Shown: positions 1 through 6,474, numbered from the stretch's first letter. The stretch is 9,377 nt of DNA from an uncultured Flavobacteriaceae bacterium (GCA_945788155.1 CALZKX010000386.1:1-9377); one strand, 5' to 3'. Made by a program: numbers and translations. Notes: a model not told the origin generated them from the sequence alone.

Positions 1-432
1 GACATTAATGTAAAGGGTTTATTGTATGTGAGTAAAGCCGTAATTCCGCAAATGATAGAAAGGAATTCTGGGCATATCATAAACATTGGCTCTTCGGCTG
101 GACGTGAAGTTTACCCAAAAGGAAATGTGTATTGCGCTAGCAAACATGCTGTTGCTGCAATTACGGAAGGCATGCGTATTGACTTGAATCCTTACGAGAT
201 TAAAGTGTCTTCTATCAATCCTGGACTAGTTGAAACTGAGTTTTCACAAGTTCGTTATAAAGGTGATGCTGTTGCTGATACTGTTTATAAAGGATATAAA
301 GCCTTACAACCTGAAGACATTGCAGATATTATTTATTTTGCCATTACCAGACCTCAACATGTAAATATTGCCGATTTATTGGTGTTCCCAACTGCACAAG
401 CTAATAGTGTGACAGTGAAAAAGGAGTTGTAA
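1..432 (+). CDS. SDR-family NAD(P)-dependent oxidoreductase, YdfG-like (5' end outside window)
   Basis: This is the C-terminal 143 residues of a short-chain dehydrogenase/reductase. The reading frame is open from base 1 and the N-terminal Rossmann part with the glycine-rich cofactor motif lies outside the window. In fragment numbering the catalytic tetrad is visible: Asn3 (in DINVKG), Ser31 (in NIGSSAG), Tyr44 and Lys48 (YCASK). The segments PGLVETEF and VRYKGD, and the end around RPQHVNIADLLVFP, resemble E. coli YdfG, a cytosolic NADP-dependent 3-hydroxy acid/serine dehydrogenase. A full protein of about 250 residues would be usual, so roughly 105 are missing. A TTG at position 22 could be mistaken for a start, but the homology continues upstream of it, so the gene is cut by the window edge rather than truncated. 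Family membership is certain; the exact substrate is inferred. The next gene begins 33 bases downstream in the same direction and may be co-transcribed. Confidence 0.93.
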   Translation, partial: DINVKGLLYVSKAVIPQMIERNSGHIINIGSSAGREVYPKGNVYCASKHAVAAITEGMRIDLNPYEIKVSSINPGLVETEFSQVRYKGDAVADTVYKGYKALQPEDIADIIYFAITRPQHVNIADLLVFPTAQANSVTVKKEL

Positions 433-439
433 TTTAATA

Positions 440-460
440 GATTCCTGCCTTCACAGGAAA
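440..460. repeat. Short hairpin repeat, copy 1 (TTCCTG/CAGGAA family)
   Basis: A 6-bp perfect stem, TTCCTG (442-447) with CAGGAA (454-459), encloses a 6-base loop. The 21 bases match 18 of 21 positions of the repeat at 5324-5344. It fills most of the 33-base gap between the SDR gene and the AlbA_2 gene. The only purine-rich, Shine-Dalgarno-like bases ahead of that gene (AGGAA, 455-459) are the 3' arm of the hairpin. I recall this motif as a frequent flavobacterial intergenic repeat, but its copy number cannot be counted here. Confidence 0.7.
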
Positions 461-465
461 TAACC

Positions 466-1599
466 ATGATTAACAAACGCTTACTTATTAAAAACCTATT
501 GGCTCATAACGATGAGAACAGTTTTTATGATAAAAAGCGAAAAATTAATATTGGTGAAAGAGAGGGTAAGGCAAAATTTCTAAAGCACATTTGTGCGCTT
601 TCCAATAGCAACCCTAAAAACAACTCGTACATCATTATTGGCATTGAAGATGAAGACAACAACATTCATGGAGTTGATTTTTTTGATGACAGTAAAATAC
701 AAAACCTCATCAATGCGTATTTAGCAAATCCACCTATTGTACAATATGAAAATATTCCATTTCCTCATTTACCTGACGATAAAGTAGTTGGATTGGTTAC
801 TATTAGACCAATTGATGAAATTACTTCGTTACGAAGAAATATATGGAAGTATTATGGTGGCTCTGTATTTTTTAGAGATGGAAGCATGAGCATGCCAAAG
901 GTGTTCGATATAGAAGTAAAGGATGTGAATTCTAAGATTGTTGCTGCCATTGAAAATCATGCCCAAAACAATATTGAATATACTTTAGACGGAGTATTCG
1001 ACTTTTTGCAAAAACGAAAAGATTTTAGCCCACAATACAAAGTGTTTAAAGAATATTTTGTGATGTGTTGGGCTGGACAGAAAAAAGAGGTAAAAGAGAA
1101 AATATTTTATTCGCGAGTAGATATTGAATTAATAAACGAACAAGTACGTTTATTTTTTTCGACTTTGGATGAAGTATCCATTTCTTATAATGAAAATGCT
1201 TTCAATATTATAGAATACGTAAACCTTGGGCTTCAAGGCACAAATAAATATTACAAACTTGAAGAAACGCTTATAAAATTTAATGACAATGCTTCCTACA
1301 CTATTGAAACTCAATTATTGTTTGAACCGCCTCAATTTGACAAGAAAATATTACATCACATTTACAATGCTAACAATGCGCTTTTAAAGGATATTCAAAT
1401 TGGAGCAACTCTCAATAAGCAGCAAGAATTCGATTTAAGAAACCTTCCTGTTACTTATTTAATTTGTTACTTTAATGGGTTTGAAGAAGCCATTACTAAA
1501 TTAGAGGGTTCTAAACCTTATTTAAAAAAGTATAGTAACGACGTTTATAAATTATACAAGGAAGCGATTCGTGTTTTAAGAAAAATTAAGTACAATTAG
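466..1599 (+). CDS. AlbA_2 (Schlafen-type) domain protein of unknown function
   Basis: This is a 377-residue soluble protein with no signal peptide or membrane segment. Residues about 14-135 read as an AlbA_2 domain, often annotated as 'putative DNA-binding' or 'ATP-binding protein'. The signs are ENSFYDKKR at 17-25, then KAKFLKHICALSNS at 35-48, a beta-strand YIIIGIED at 55-62 followed by GVDFFDDSKIQNLINAY, and the NPP segment at 88-90. The remaining 240 residues contain an EYTLDGVFDFL segment and no motif I can assign. I recall similar full-length proteins as widespread and conserved in Bacteroidota, which argues for a housekeeping rather than a defence role. The ATG at 466 is chosen because the MINKRLLIKNLLAHNDEN start agrees with those relatives. 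The only Shine-Dalgarno-like bases upstream lie inside a hairpin repeat. It may be co-transcribed with the SDR gene, 33 bases away. No biochemical function is proposed. Confidence 0.85.
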   Translation: MINKRLLIKNLLAHNDENSFYDKKRKINIGEREGKAKFLKHICALSNSNPKNNSYIIIGIEDEDNNIHGVDFFDDSKIQNLINAYLANPPIVQYENIPFPHLPDDKVVGLVTIRPIDEITSLRRNIWKYYGGSVFFRDGSMSMPKVFDIEVKDVNSKIVAAIENHAQNNIEYTLDGVFDFLQKRKDFSPQYKVFKEYFVMCWAGQKKEVKEKIFYSRVDIELINEQVRLFFSTLDEVSISYNENAFNIIEYVNLGLQGTNKYYKLEETLIKFNDNASYTIETQLLFEPPQFDKKILHHIYNANNALLKDIQIGATLNKQQEFDLRNLPVTYLICYFNGFEEAITKLEGSKPYLKKYSNDVYKLYKEAIRVLRKIKYN

Positions 1600-1604
1600 A
1601 AACA

Positions 1605-1740
1605 AAAAGAGGTTTTCTAAAAAATATTTATGCTAAACCGAACTAGTTACAACTTCTCATTAATACTTAATGTAGATTTTTTGAGATTCTGTAATAAATA
1701 TTTTGGATGGCTTATTTTTCTCTTTTAGACAACCTCTTTT
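1605..1740. terminator. Long nested inverted repeat between convergent genes, possible bidirectional terminator
   Basis: The outer arms, 1605-1622 and 1723-1740, pair at 17 of 18 positions (core AGAGGTT with AACCTCT, flanked by A-runs and T-runs). A perfect 11-bp inner pair, 1621-1631 with 1694-1704, nests inside and overlaps the outer stem by two bases. The remaining loop of about 62 bases holds CATTAA-TAC-TTAATG (1658-1672) and the 8-bp palindrome AACTAGTT (1641-1648). It lies 5 bases after the AlbA_2 stop and 17 bases before the aldehyde dehydrogenase stop on the opposite strand. Position and A/T-flanked stems fit a terminator serving both genes. The unusually large spacer between the outer arms suggests that other repeat sequence has been inserted or has decayed there. 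Confidence 0.5.
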
Positions 1741-1757
1741 CTTAATCGCTTAATCTC

Positions 1758-3311
1758 TTATAAATCAAACTTAATTCCTTGTGCTAAAGGCAATTCATCA
1801 GAGTAATTAATGGTATTTGTTTGTCTACGCATGTAAACTTTCCAAGCATCGCTTCCAGACTCACGACCTCCACCTGTTTCTTTTTCACCTCCAAAAGCAC
1901 CTCCAATTTCAGCACCCGAAGTTCCGATGTTTACATTGGCAATTCCGCAGTCAGAACCTGCATAAGACAGGAATTTCTCTGCTTCTTTCATTTCGTTGGT
2001 CATAATGGCTGATGACAATCCTTGAGCAACCCCATTTTGAGTTGCAATAGCATTTTCCACACCACCAGAATATTTCATTAAGTATAAAATAGGAGCAAAT
2101 GTTTCGTGTTGTACAATTTCAAAATGATTTTCAGCTTCAATAATTGCTGGTTTCACATAACAACCACTTTTATAGCCTTCGCCTTCTAAAACGCCTCCTT
2201 CAACCAATACGTTTCCGCCTTCAGCTTTCGCTTTTTCAATAGCAGCTAAGTACATATTTACAGCATCATGATCGATTAGTGGTCCTATATGATTTTTTTC
2301 GTCTAACGGGTTTCCAATTGTTAATTGACCATAAGCACCAACAATTGCGTCGCGTACTTTATCGTAAACAGATTCGTGAATAATTAAACGACGTGTCGAA
2401 GTACAACGTTGTCCGCAAGTACCAACAGCACCAAATACAGCACCAGGAACAACCACTTTTAAATCGGCAGTTGGAGTAATAATAATGGCGTTATTTCCGC
2501 CTAATTCCAATAAAGATTTTCCGAAACGCTGAGCCACTGTTGTTCCTACTATTCTTCCCATTCTTGTGGAACCAGTTGCAGACACTAAAGGAGTTCTAGT
2601 ATCTGTTGTCAAGAATTCGCCAACTTTATAATCGCCATTAATGATACAAGAAATACCTTCTGGTAAGTTGTTGTCTCTTAATACTTCCGCAATTATATTC
2701 TGACATGCAATAGAGCACAAAGGTGCTTTCTCGGATGCTTTCCACACACAAACATCGCCACAAATCCATGCTAAAGCTGTATTCCAAGACCAAACCGCTA
2801 CTGGAAAATTGAATGCCGAAATAATACCAACCACACCAATTGGGTGCCATTGCTCACGCATTACATGACCTGGACGTTCCGAGGGAATGGTTTGACCGTT
2901 TAATTGTCTAGACAATCCAACAGCAAAATCACAGATGTCAATCATTTCTTGCACTTCTCCATAACCTTCTTGCAAAGATTTACCCATTTCGTAAGAAACA
3001 AGTTTCCCTAATGGTTCTTTTAAATCTCTTAATTTGTTACCGAATTGACGCACAATTTCTCCACGTTGTGGTGCAGGTACATCTCTCCAAGATTTAAATG
3101 CCTTAGTGGCAATATCCATCACTTTGTCGTAATCTGCTCTTGTTGTTGTTTTTACCTTGCCAATTAATTTTCCATCAACAGGTGAGTAACTTTCAATAAT
3201 CTCGCCATTAGAAAAATTGTTTGAACCTGTTGAAGTTCCTTCATTTATATCTTTTACTCCTAATTGACTAAGAGCTTCTTGTATTCCAAAATCAGTAGCA
3301 ACTGCTTCCAT
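1758..3311 (-). CDS. Antiquitin-type aldehyde dehydrogenase (ALDH7 family, alpha-aminoadipic semialdehyde dehydrogenase-like)
   Basis: This 517-residue NAD-dependent aldehyde dehydrogenase is close in sequence to animal ALDH7A1 (antiquitin). That enzyme oxidises alpha-aminoadipic semialdehyde, in equilibrium with piperideine-6-carboxylate, in lysine catabolism. Visible residues include the oxyanion Asn168 (FNFP), cofactor Lys191 (WKASE), the GSTRMG motif at 247-252, the general base Glu269 (LELGGNN) and the nucleophile Cys303 (GQRCTS). Family-specific features are GEVQEMIDICDFAVGLSR at 118-135, the C-terminal block GGGRESGSDAWKVYMRR and an LPLAQGIKF tail. Glu122 and Arg302 correspond by spacing to the substrate-recognising Glu121 and Arg301 of the human enzyme. 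The frame stays open upstream to a TTG at 3437, but the ATG at 3311 is preferred. The family begins near it, and a TAnnTTTG promoter at 3345-3352 lies inside the would-be extension. It is transcribed alone, convergent with the AlbA_2 gene. Enzyme class is certain; lysine-pathway use is a strong inference. Confidence 0.95.
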   Translation of the reverse strand: MEAVATDFGIQEALSQLGVKDINEGTSTGSNNFSNGEIIESYSPVDGKLIGKVKTTTRADYDKVMDIATKAFKSWRDVPAPQRGEIVRQFGNKLRDLKEPLGKLVSYEMGKSLQEGYGEVQEMIDICDFAVGLSRQLNGQTIPSERPGHVMREQWHPIGVVGIISAFNFPVAVWSWNTALAWICGDVCVWKASEKAPLCSIACQNIIAEVLRDNNLPEGISCIINGDYKVGEFLTTDTRTPLVSATGSTRMGRIVGTTVAQRFGKSLLELGGNNAIIITPTADLKVVVPGAVFGAVGTCGQRCTSTRRLIIHESVYDKVRDAIVGAYGQLTIGNPLDEKNHIGPLIDHDAVNMYLAAIEKAKAEGGNVLVEGGVLEGEGYKSGCYVKPAIIEAENHFEIVQHETFAPILYLMKYSGGVENAIATQNGVAQGLSSAIMTNEMKEAEKFLSYAGSDCGIANVNIGTSGAEIGGAFGGEKETGGGRESGSDAWKVYMRRQTNTINYSDELPLAQGIKFDL

Positions 3312-3344
3312 TTTATGTGTGTTTTTTGATTTATTAATTTCGTG

Positions 3345-3352
3345 CAAAGATA
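3345..3352 (-). promoter_or_regulatory. Bacteroidetes-type -7 promoter element for the aldehyde dehydrogenase gene
   Basis: Read on the minus strand, these bases are TATCTTTG, an exact match to the Bacteroidetes -7 consensus TAnnTTTG. They lie 33 bases ahead of the ATG at 3311, which predicts a 5' leader of roughly 25-30 bases. I see no convincing -33 TTG at the usual distance, so the assignment rests on the -7 box and its position. It also decides the start codon, because a longer protein from upstream TTG codons would need a transcript beginning farther away. Confidence 0.6.
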
Positions 3353-3521
3353 CTAATTTATTAGCGCTTTTAGGTTCTAAAAATTTTATTAAAATAAAAC
3401 AAATAATAAGTTTTAAGAACACTTTAACAACAATCAAAAGTCCAACAGTGAAAAAATCTAGGTAAATAAATTAACAGGAATAAGCTTACGTCTTGTAAAC
3501 TGAATTATTAATTAAATACTT

Positions 3522-4421
3522 ATGTTTATGTTATTTAGAATTTTTTTATTGATGTGTTTAACTTTAAGTTTTGCACATGCACAGGACATTCAATACGTTT
3601 CAGCAGAAAATGGATTGATTGTGAGAGAAAAACCAAGCCAAGGTGCCATAAATGTTGGCTTACTTGATTACGGAACAGCCATTGAAATCACCGAACACAC
3701 CAACTTAAAACTCGATGTTGTAGATGGTGGTAAAAAGCTTGCTGGAGAATGGGTAAAAGTGAGAGGCATTGATGCCTACGAATTTTTTGAAGAAGGCTAT
3801 GTGTTTAATGGTTATTTAACGGAAGAAAAACTAGAAAAACGCTTTAAAATAGTTTATAATAAGTTTACTATAACCATTGAAGGTATTTTAGAAAAGGACA
3901 GCAGAAAAGATAATGCTAATCCAGATTTTAACGGCGTTTTATTCTTTAAGCTCAATAACGAAGAGGCTTTAGAGGATAAAACTGTGAGCGTAAAGCATCA
4001 TAAAGATTTTAGAAACATAGAAGTCTTTCAAAAACATGAAAATAGTATTGCTATTATTGATGATAAATCACATGGTGATATTATAAATTGGAAACATTAT
4101 TATTCGAGTTGGAAACCACTTAAAAAATTGTCACGTAATAACAAATTTAAGGTTTTACCTATTTCAGAAATAGACGCAACAAGATTTATAAACGTTGATA
4201 TTGATGAGCTAAAAACGTTTGTAAACGATGTTTGTGGCGATACTTGGAGCGACGCTATTAAAGATGTGAGGTCTTTAAATGACTATCCAACAAAAATAGT
4301 GGTTAGTAAAATGTATCTGCGTATATTAATGACAGATATTGATGGCTATAAAACAGAGAAGATACTTATCTTTGAAGTACCTCTTAGTCAAACAAAAAAA
4401 GATGCATATGCAAAACTTTAA
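3522..4421 (+). CDS. Exported SH3-domain protein with uncharacterised C-terminal region
   Basis: This 299-residue protein has an apparent signal peptide: a short hydrophobic stretch MFMLFRIFLLMCLTLSF followed by AHA, with likely cleavage after residue 20 (AHA|QD). There is no Cys at the cleavage site, so it is not a lipoprotein. Residues about 24-98 match a bacterial SH3 (SH3_3-type) fold. ENGLIVREKPSQGAINVGLL is the first strand pair, then YGTAIEITE, GEWVKVRG and EEGYVFNGYL. Such domains usually bind cell-wall or protein ligands. Residues 110-299 are polar, mixed alpha/beta in appearance, and unrecognised. A second ATG at 3528 would give a start two residues later with the same signal peptide, so 3522 is a weak preference. 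The next gene overlaps its 3' end by 14 bases, indicating one transcript. Upstream is the divergent aldehyde dehydrogenase promoter region; I could not identify this gene's own promoter. Confidence 0.82.
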   Translation: MFMLFRIFLLMCLTLSFAHAQDIQYVSAENGLIVREKPSQGAINVGLLDYGTAIEITEHTNLKLDVVDGGKKLAGEWVKVRGIDAYEFFEEGYVFNGYLTEEKLEKRFKIVYNKFTITIEGILEKDSRKDNANPDFNGVLFFKLNNEEALEDKTVSVKHHKDFRNIEVFQKHENSIAIIDDKSHGDIINWKHYYSSWKPLKKLSRNNKFKVLPISEIDATRFINVDIDELKTFVNDVCGDTWSDAIKDVRSLNDYPTKIVVSKMYLRILMTDIDGYKTEKILIFEVPLSQTKKDAYAKL

Positions 4422-4713
4422 ACCATACTACGCAGTAATATTTACATCTATAGTAACTAAAAACACCGAAGGTTATAGTGAAATGGCAATAAAAATGGAA
4501 GATTTAGCCAAAACACAATCTGGCTTTTTAGGCATTGAAAGTGCTCGTGAAGCCGTGGGTATTACTGTGAGTTATTGGGAAAGTTTAGAGGCTATAAAAG
4601 CTTGGAAACTAAATTCTGAGCATTTAATAGCGCAACAAAAAGGACGTGAAGAATGGTACAGTTGGTACAACACCAAAATCTGTAAAGTAGAGCATGAATA
4701 TGAATTTATTTAA
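4408..4713 (+). CDS. Small antibiotic biosynthesis monooxygenase (ABM)-fold protein
   Basis: This 101-residue cytosolic protein has the ABM/dimeric alpha-beta barrel pattern: strand YYAVIFTSIV (7-16), helix EGYSEMAIKMEDLAKTQSGF, strand LGIESAREAVGITVSYWES, helix LEAIKAWKLNSEHLIAQQKGREEWY, and final strand TKICKVEHEYEF. The WES...W...H arrangement (Trp57, Trp66, His72) is common in this family, whose members include heme-degrading and quinol-forming monooxygenases as well as many of unknown role. The family assignment is good; the reaction is unknown. The start is ambiguous. ATG at 4402 would add Met-His, and I chose 4408 because the first strand follows directly. Either way it begins inside the coding region of the SH3-domain gene, overlapping it by 14 or 20 bases in another frame, which implies translational coupling. 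The two proteins act in different compartments, so a shared function is not obvious. Confidence 0.85.
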   Translation: MQNFKPYYAVIFTSIVTKNTEGYSEMAIKMEDLAKTQSGFLGIESAREAVGITVSYWESLEAIKAWKLNSEHLIAQQKGREEWYSWYNTKICKVEHEYEFI

Positions 4714-4793
4714 CCTTAAGCAGCTTTTGCTGTTCACAATAATTCTTAGTTGAAATGTGGAGAAATTTAAAAATAAATTGCAAATTATCCTTT

Positions 4794-5267
4794 TCATTTT
4801 TTCCAAGTATTAAATGGCTGTTTACTTAATTGTGAATTGTAATATTTTATATTTCCTGTTACTTCTTCTCCTAGCCAATCAGGTTTGGTAAAATCTTCGT
4901 CTTCGCTGGTTAGTTCTACTTCAGCAATTACCAATCCTTCATTATCGCTAAAAAATTCATCCACCTCAAAAATATGATTTCCAGATTTGACTTCATATCG
5001 TAACTTGTCAATCACGCCTTTTTCACAAAACTCCAACAATGCTTTTGCTTCTTTTTTTGAAATTTCTTTTTCCCATTCAAAACGTGATAAACCATCACTA
5101 GACGATAGCCCTTTTACAGTCAACATCCCTTTGTTGTCTTTCAATCTAACCCTAACCGTTCGTTCAGGATCACGATTTAAAAACCCTTGAATAATCCTGA
5201 ATTTTTGATGCGCTTCGTCTTTAAAAGCATAAGTGGTTACTAAAAATTTACGTTCTATTTCTATCAT
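4794..5267 (-). CDS. CYTH-domain triphosphate tunnel metalloenzyme
   Basis: This is a 157-residue single-domain CYTH protein. The signature ExExK motif is at Glu3-Glu5-Lys7 (MIEIERKFL). Basic strands line the expected tunnel (RTVRVRL at 36-42, TVKG at 50-53, FEWEKEI at 63-69, KLRYEV at 88-93), and acidic strands follow (EVDEF at 101-105, IAEVELTSED at 114-123). Family members hydrolyse inorganic triphosphate or nucleoside and thiamine triphosphates using a divalent metal, and a few are class IV adenylate cyclases; hydrolysis of triphosphates is the more likely role here. The conserved MIEIER start fixes the ATG at 5267. In-frame upstream starts (ATG at 5273, TTG at 5282) would add residues encoded by a hairpin repeat and are unlikely. 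The gene is divergent from dinB and convergent with the ABM gene, with an 80-base gap holding only weak AT-rich dyads. Confidence 0.92.
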   Translation of the reverse strand: MIEIERKFLVTTYAFKDEAHQKFRIIQGFLNRDPERTVRVRLKDNKGMLTVKGLSSSDGLSRFEWEKEISKKEAKALLEFCEKGVIDKLRYEVKSGNHIFEVDEFFSDNEGLVIAEVELTSEDEDFTKPDWLGEEVTGNIKYYNSQLSKQPFNTWKK

Positions 5268-5271
5268 AAAC

Positions 5272-5344
5272 ATGCCCACCAAAGTGGGTGTCTCATTAAA
5301 TTTATCTCAAAACTTCAAATTGAGATTCCTGTCTTCGCAGGAAT
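5272..5344. repeat. Composite intergenic repeat: three hairpins in series, with copy 2 of the TTCCTG/CAGGAA repeat
   Basis: Three stems follow one another. CCCAC (5275-5279) pairs with GTGGG (5284-5288) around a 4-base loop. ATCTCAA (5304-5310) pairs perfectly with TTGAGAT (5320-5326). ATTCCTG (5325-5331) pairs perfectly with CAGGAAT (5338-5344). The second and third share two bases (5325-5326) and so compete slightly. The third hairpin matches the repeat at 440-460. The blocks TCTCATTAA (5291-5299) and TTGAGATTC (5320-5328) recur in the same order at 1655-1663 and 1681-1689. The unit occupies the leader of the CYTH gene and the upstream region of dinB. Confidence 0.65.
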
Positions 5345-5350
5345 GCCAAA

Positions 5351-5365
5351 AGACATTTAATGTCT
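5351..5365. promoter_or_regulatory. Palindrome immediately upstream of dinB, candidate operator
   Basis: AGACAT-TTA-ATGTCT is a perfect 6-bp dyad around a 3-base centre, ending 11 bases before the dinB start codon. It directly abuts TAAATTTA (5365-5372), a one-mismatch version of the Bacteroidetes -7 box. Such a position would suit a repressor. Damage-inducible control of dinB is common elsewhere, but the damage-response operator of this group is not known to me, so the identity of any binder is open. Confidence 0.35.
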
Positions 5366-5376
5366 AAATTTACAGT

Positions 5377-6474
5377 ATGTCAACCGATTTACCAATAAGA
5401 AAAATTATTCATGTCGATATGGATGCCTTTTATGCCTCTGTTGAGCAAATGGATAATCCAAAACTTAAAGGCAGCCCTGTAGCGGTTGGTGGTGGTGGCA
5501 AACGTGGCGTTATTAGTGCGGCAAGTTATGAGGCACGAAAGTTTGGAGTAAAAAGTGCCATGTCTGGGAATTTAGCCATAAAATTATGTCCAGAACTTAT
5601 TTTTGTGAAGCCTAATTTTAAACGTTATAACGAAATTTCTAAAAAAATTAGGAAAATATTCTACGATTTTACAGATTTAGTAGAGCCTTTATCGCTAGAT
5701 GAAGCCTATCTGGACGTGACACAAAACAAGAAAGGAAATCCAAGTGCATCACTTATTGCTAAAAAAATAAGGCAACGTATTTTTGATGAAGTTGGTCTAA
5801 CAGCTTCCGCTGGTATTAGTATTAATAAATTTGTGGCAAAAATTGCAAGTGATTATAACAAACCCAATGGGCAAAAAACCGTAAACCCAGAAGAAGTTCT
5901 CGAGTTTTTAGAGCAATTAGACATCAGGGAGTTTTATGGTATTGGTAAAGTAACTGCTGAAAAGATGTATCAAAAAGGCATTTTTACTGGAAAGGATTTA
6001 AAATCAAAATCAGCAAATTATTTAGAAGAAAATTTTGGAAGGTCAGGAAAATCGTATTACTACATTGTTCGAGGGATTCATAATAGTGAAGTAAAACCTC
6101 ATCGTATTAGAAAATCGTTAGCAGCCGAACGAACCTTCTATAACAACCTTACAAGTGAAGTATTTATGCTTGAAAAATTAGAGCATATTGCTGAAGAGGT
6201 TGCGAAACGTTTAGATAAAAGCAAAGTCGCTGGAAAAACCATAACACTCAAAATTAAGTACAGTGATTTTACCTTGCAAACACGAAGCAAAACTTTACCA
6301 TATTTTGTGAGCGATAAGGACATTATTTTAGACACGGCAAAAGATTTATTATACCAAGAAACGATGAAAGAATCGGTTAGGTTATTAGGTATTTCATTAT
6401 CAAATTTAAATACCGAAACCAAGAAAAAAACTGAAACCAAAAGCGTGAGTGTACAGTTGAAGTTTGAGTTTTAG
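5377..6474 (+). CDS. dinB: DNA polymerase IV (Y-family translesion polymerase)
   Basis: This 365-residue cytosolic polymerase copies past damaged bases with low fidelity. The palm catalytic carboxylates are Asp14 (HVDMDAFYASVE) and the pair Asp108-Glu109 in PLSLDEAYLDV. Tyr19 takes the place of the steric-gate residue that excludes ribonucleotides (Phe in E. coli, Tyr in archaeal Dpo4). GGGGKRGVISAASYEARKFGVKSAM (38-62) is the fingers/palm signature, LTASAGISINKFVAKIASDYNKPNGQ is the conserved palm block, and FYGIGKVTAEKM is the thumb helix-hairpin-helix. The little-finger domain runs from about residue 240 (RKSLAAERTF). The protein ends in QLKFEF, aligned with the C-terminal clamp-binding QLVLGL of the E. 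coli enzyme. Length is normal (E. coli: 351). The ATG at 5377 fits the family start. A palindrome and a TAAATTTA box sit directly upstream; if the latter is the -7 element the transcript would be nearly leaderless. Confidence 0.97.
   Translation: MSTDLPIRKIIHVDMDAFYASVEQMDNPKLKGSPVAVGGGGKRGVISAASYEARKFGVKSAMSGNLAIKLCPELIFVKPNFKRYNEISKKIRKIFYDFTDLVEPLSLDEAYLDVTQNKKGNPSASLIAKKIRQRIFDEVGLTASAGISINKFVAKIASDYNKPNGQKTVNPEEVLEFLEQLDIREFYGIGKVTAEKMYQKGIFTGKDLKSKSANYLEENFGRSGKSYYYIVRGIHNSEVKPHRIRKSLAAERTFYNNLTSEVFMLEKLEHIAEEVAKRLDKSKVAGKTITLKIKYSDFTLQTRSKTLPYFVSDKDIILDTAKDLLYQETMKESVRLLGISLSNLNTETKKKTETKSVSVQLKFEF

Noticed and set aside
1..11. ACATTAATGT palindrome at 2-11, similar to the dinB-proximal dyad
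   Set aside because: It lies inside the conserved coding sequence of the SDR gene (residues DINV) and is adequately explained by the codons.
466..1599. AlbA_2 gene as part of an anti-phage defence system
   Set aside because: No nuclease, helicase, restriction, toxin or other defence partner is adjacent, and the protein appears broadly conserved.
3312..3437. N-terminal extension of the aldehyde dehydrogenase from a TTG, with a hydrophobic stretch resembling a signal peptide
   Set aside because: The enzyme family is cytosolic and starts near the ATG at 3311. The extension is translated AT-rich intergenic DNA and contains the TAnnTTTG promoter box.
4714..4793. Possible bidirectional terminator between the ABM and CYTH genes (CAGC-TTTT-GCTG at 4721-4732; AATTTA-AAAA-TAAATT at 4764-4779)
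   Set aside because: The stems are only 4-6 bp, one is pure A/T, and neither is directly followed by a U-tract on either strand. It is not strong enough to annotate.
5268..5282. Five-residue upstream extension of the CYTH protein
   Set aside because: The conserved MIEIERK start is at 5267 and the extension overlaps a hairpin repeat.
6138..6440. A 100-codon open frame antisense to the 3' part of dinB
   Set aside because: It lies wholly inside a highly conserved coding region and its translation has no recognisable domain; it is explained by the codon bias of dinB.
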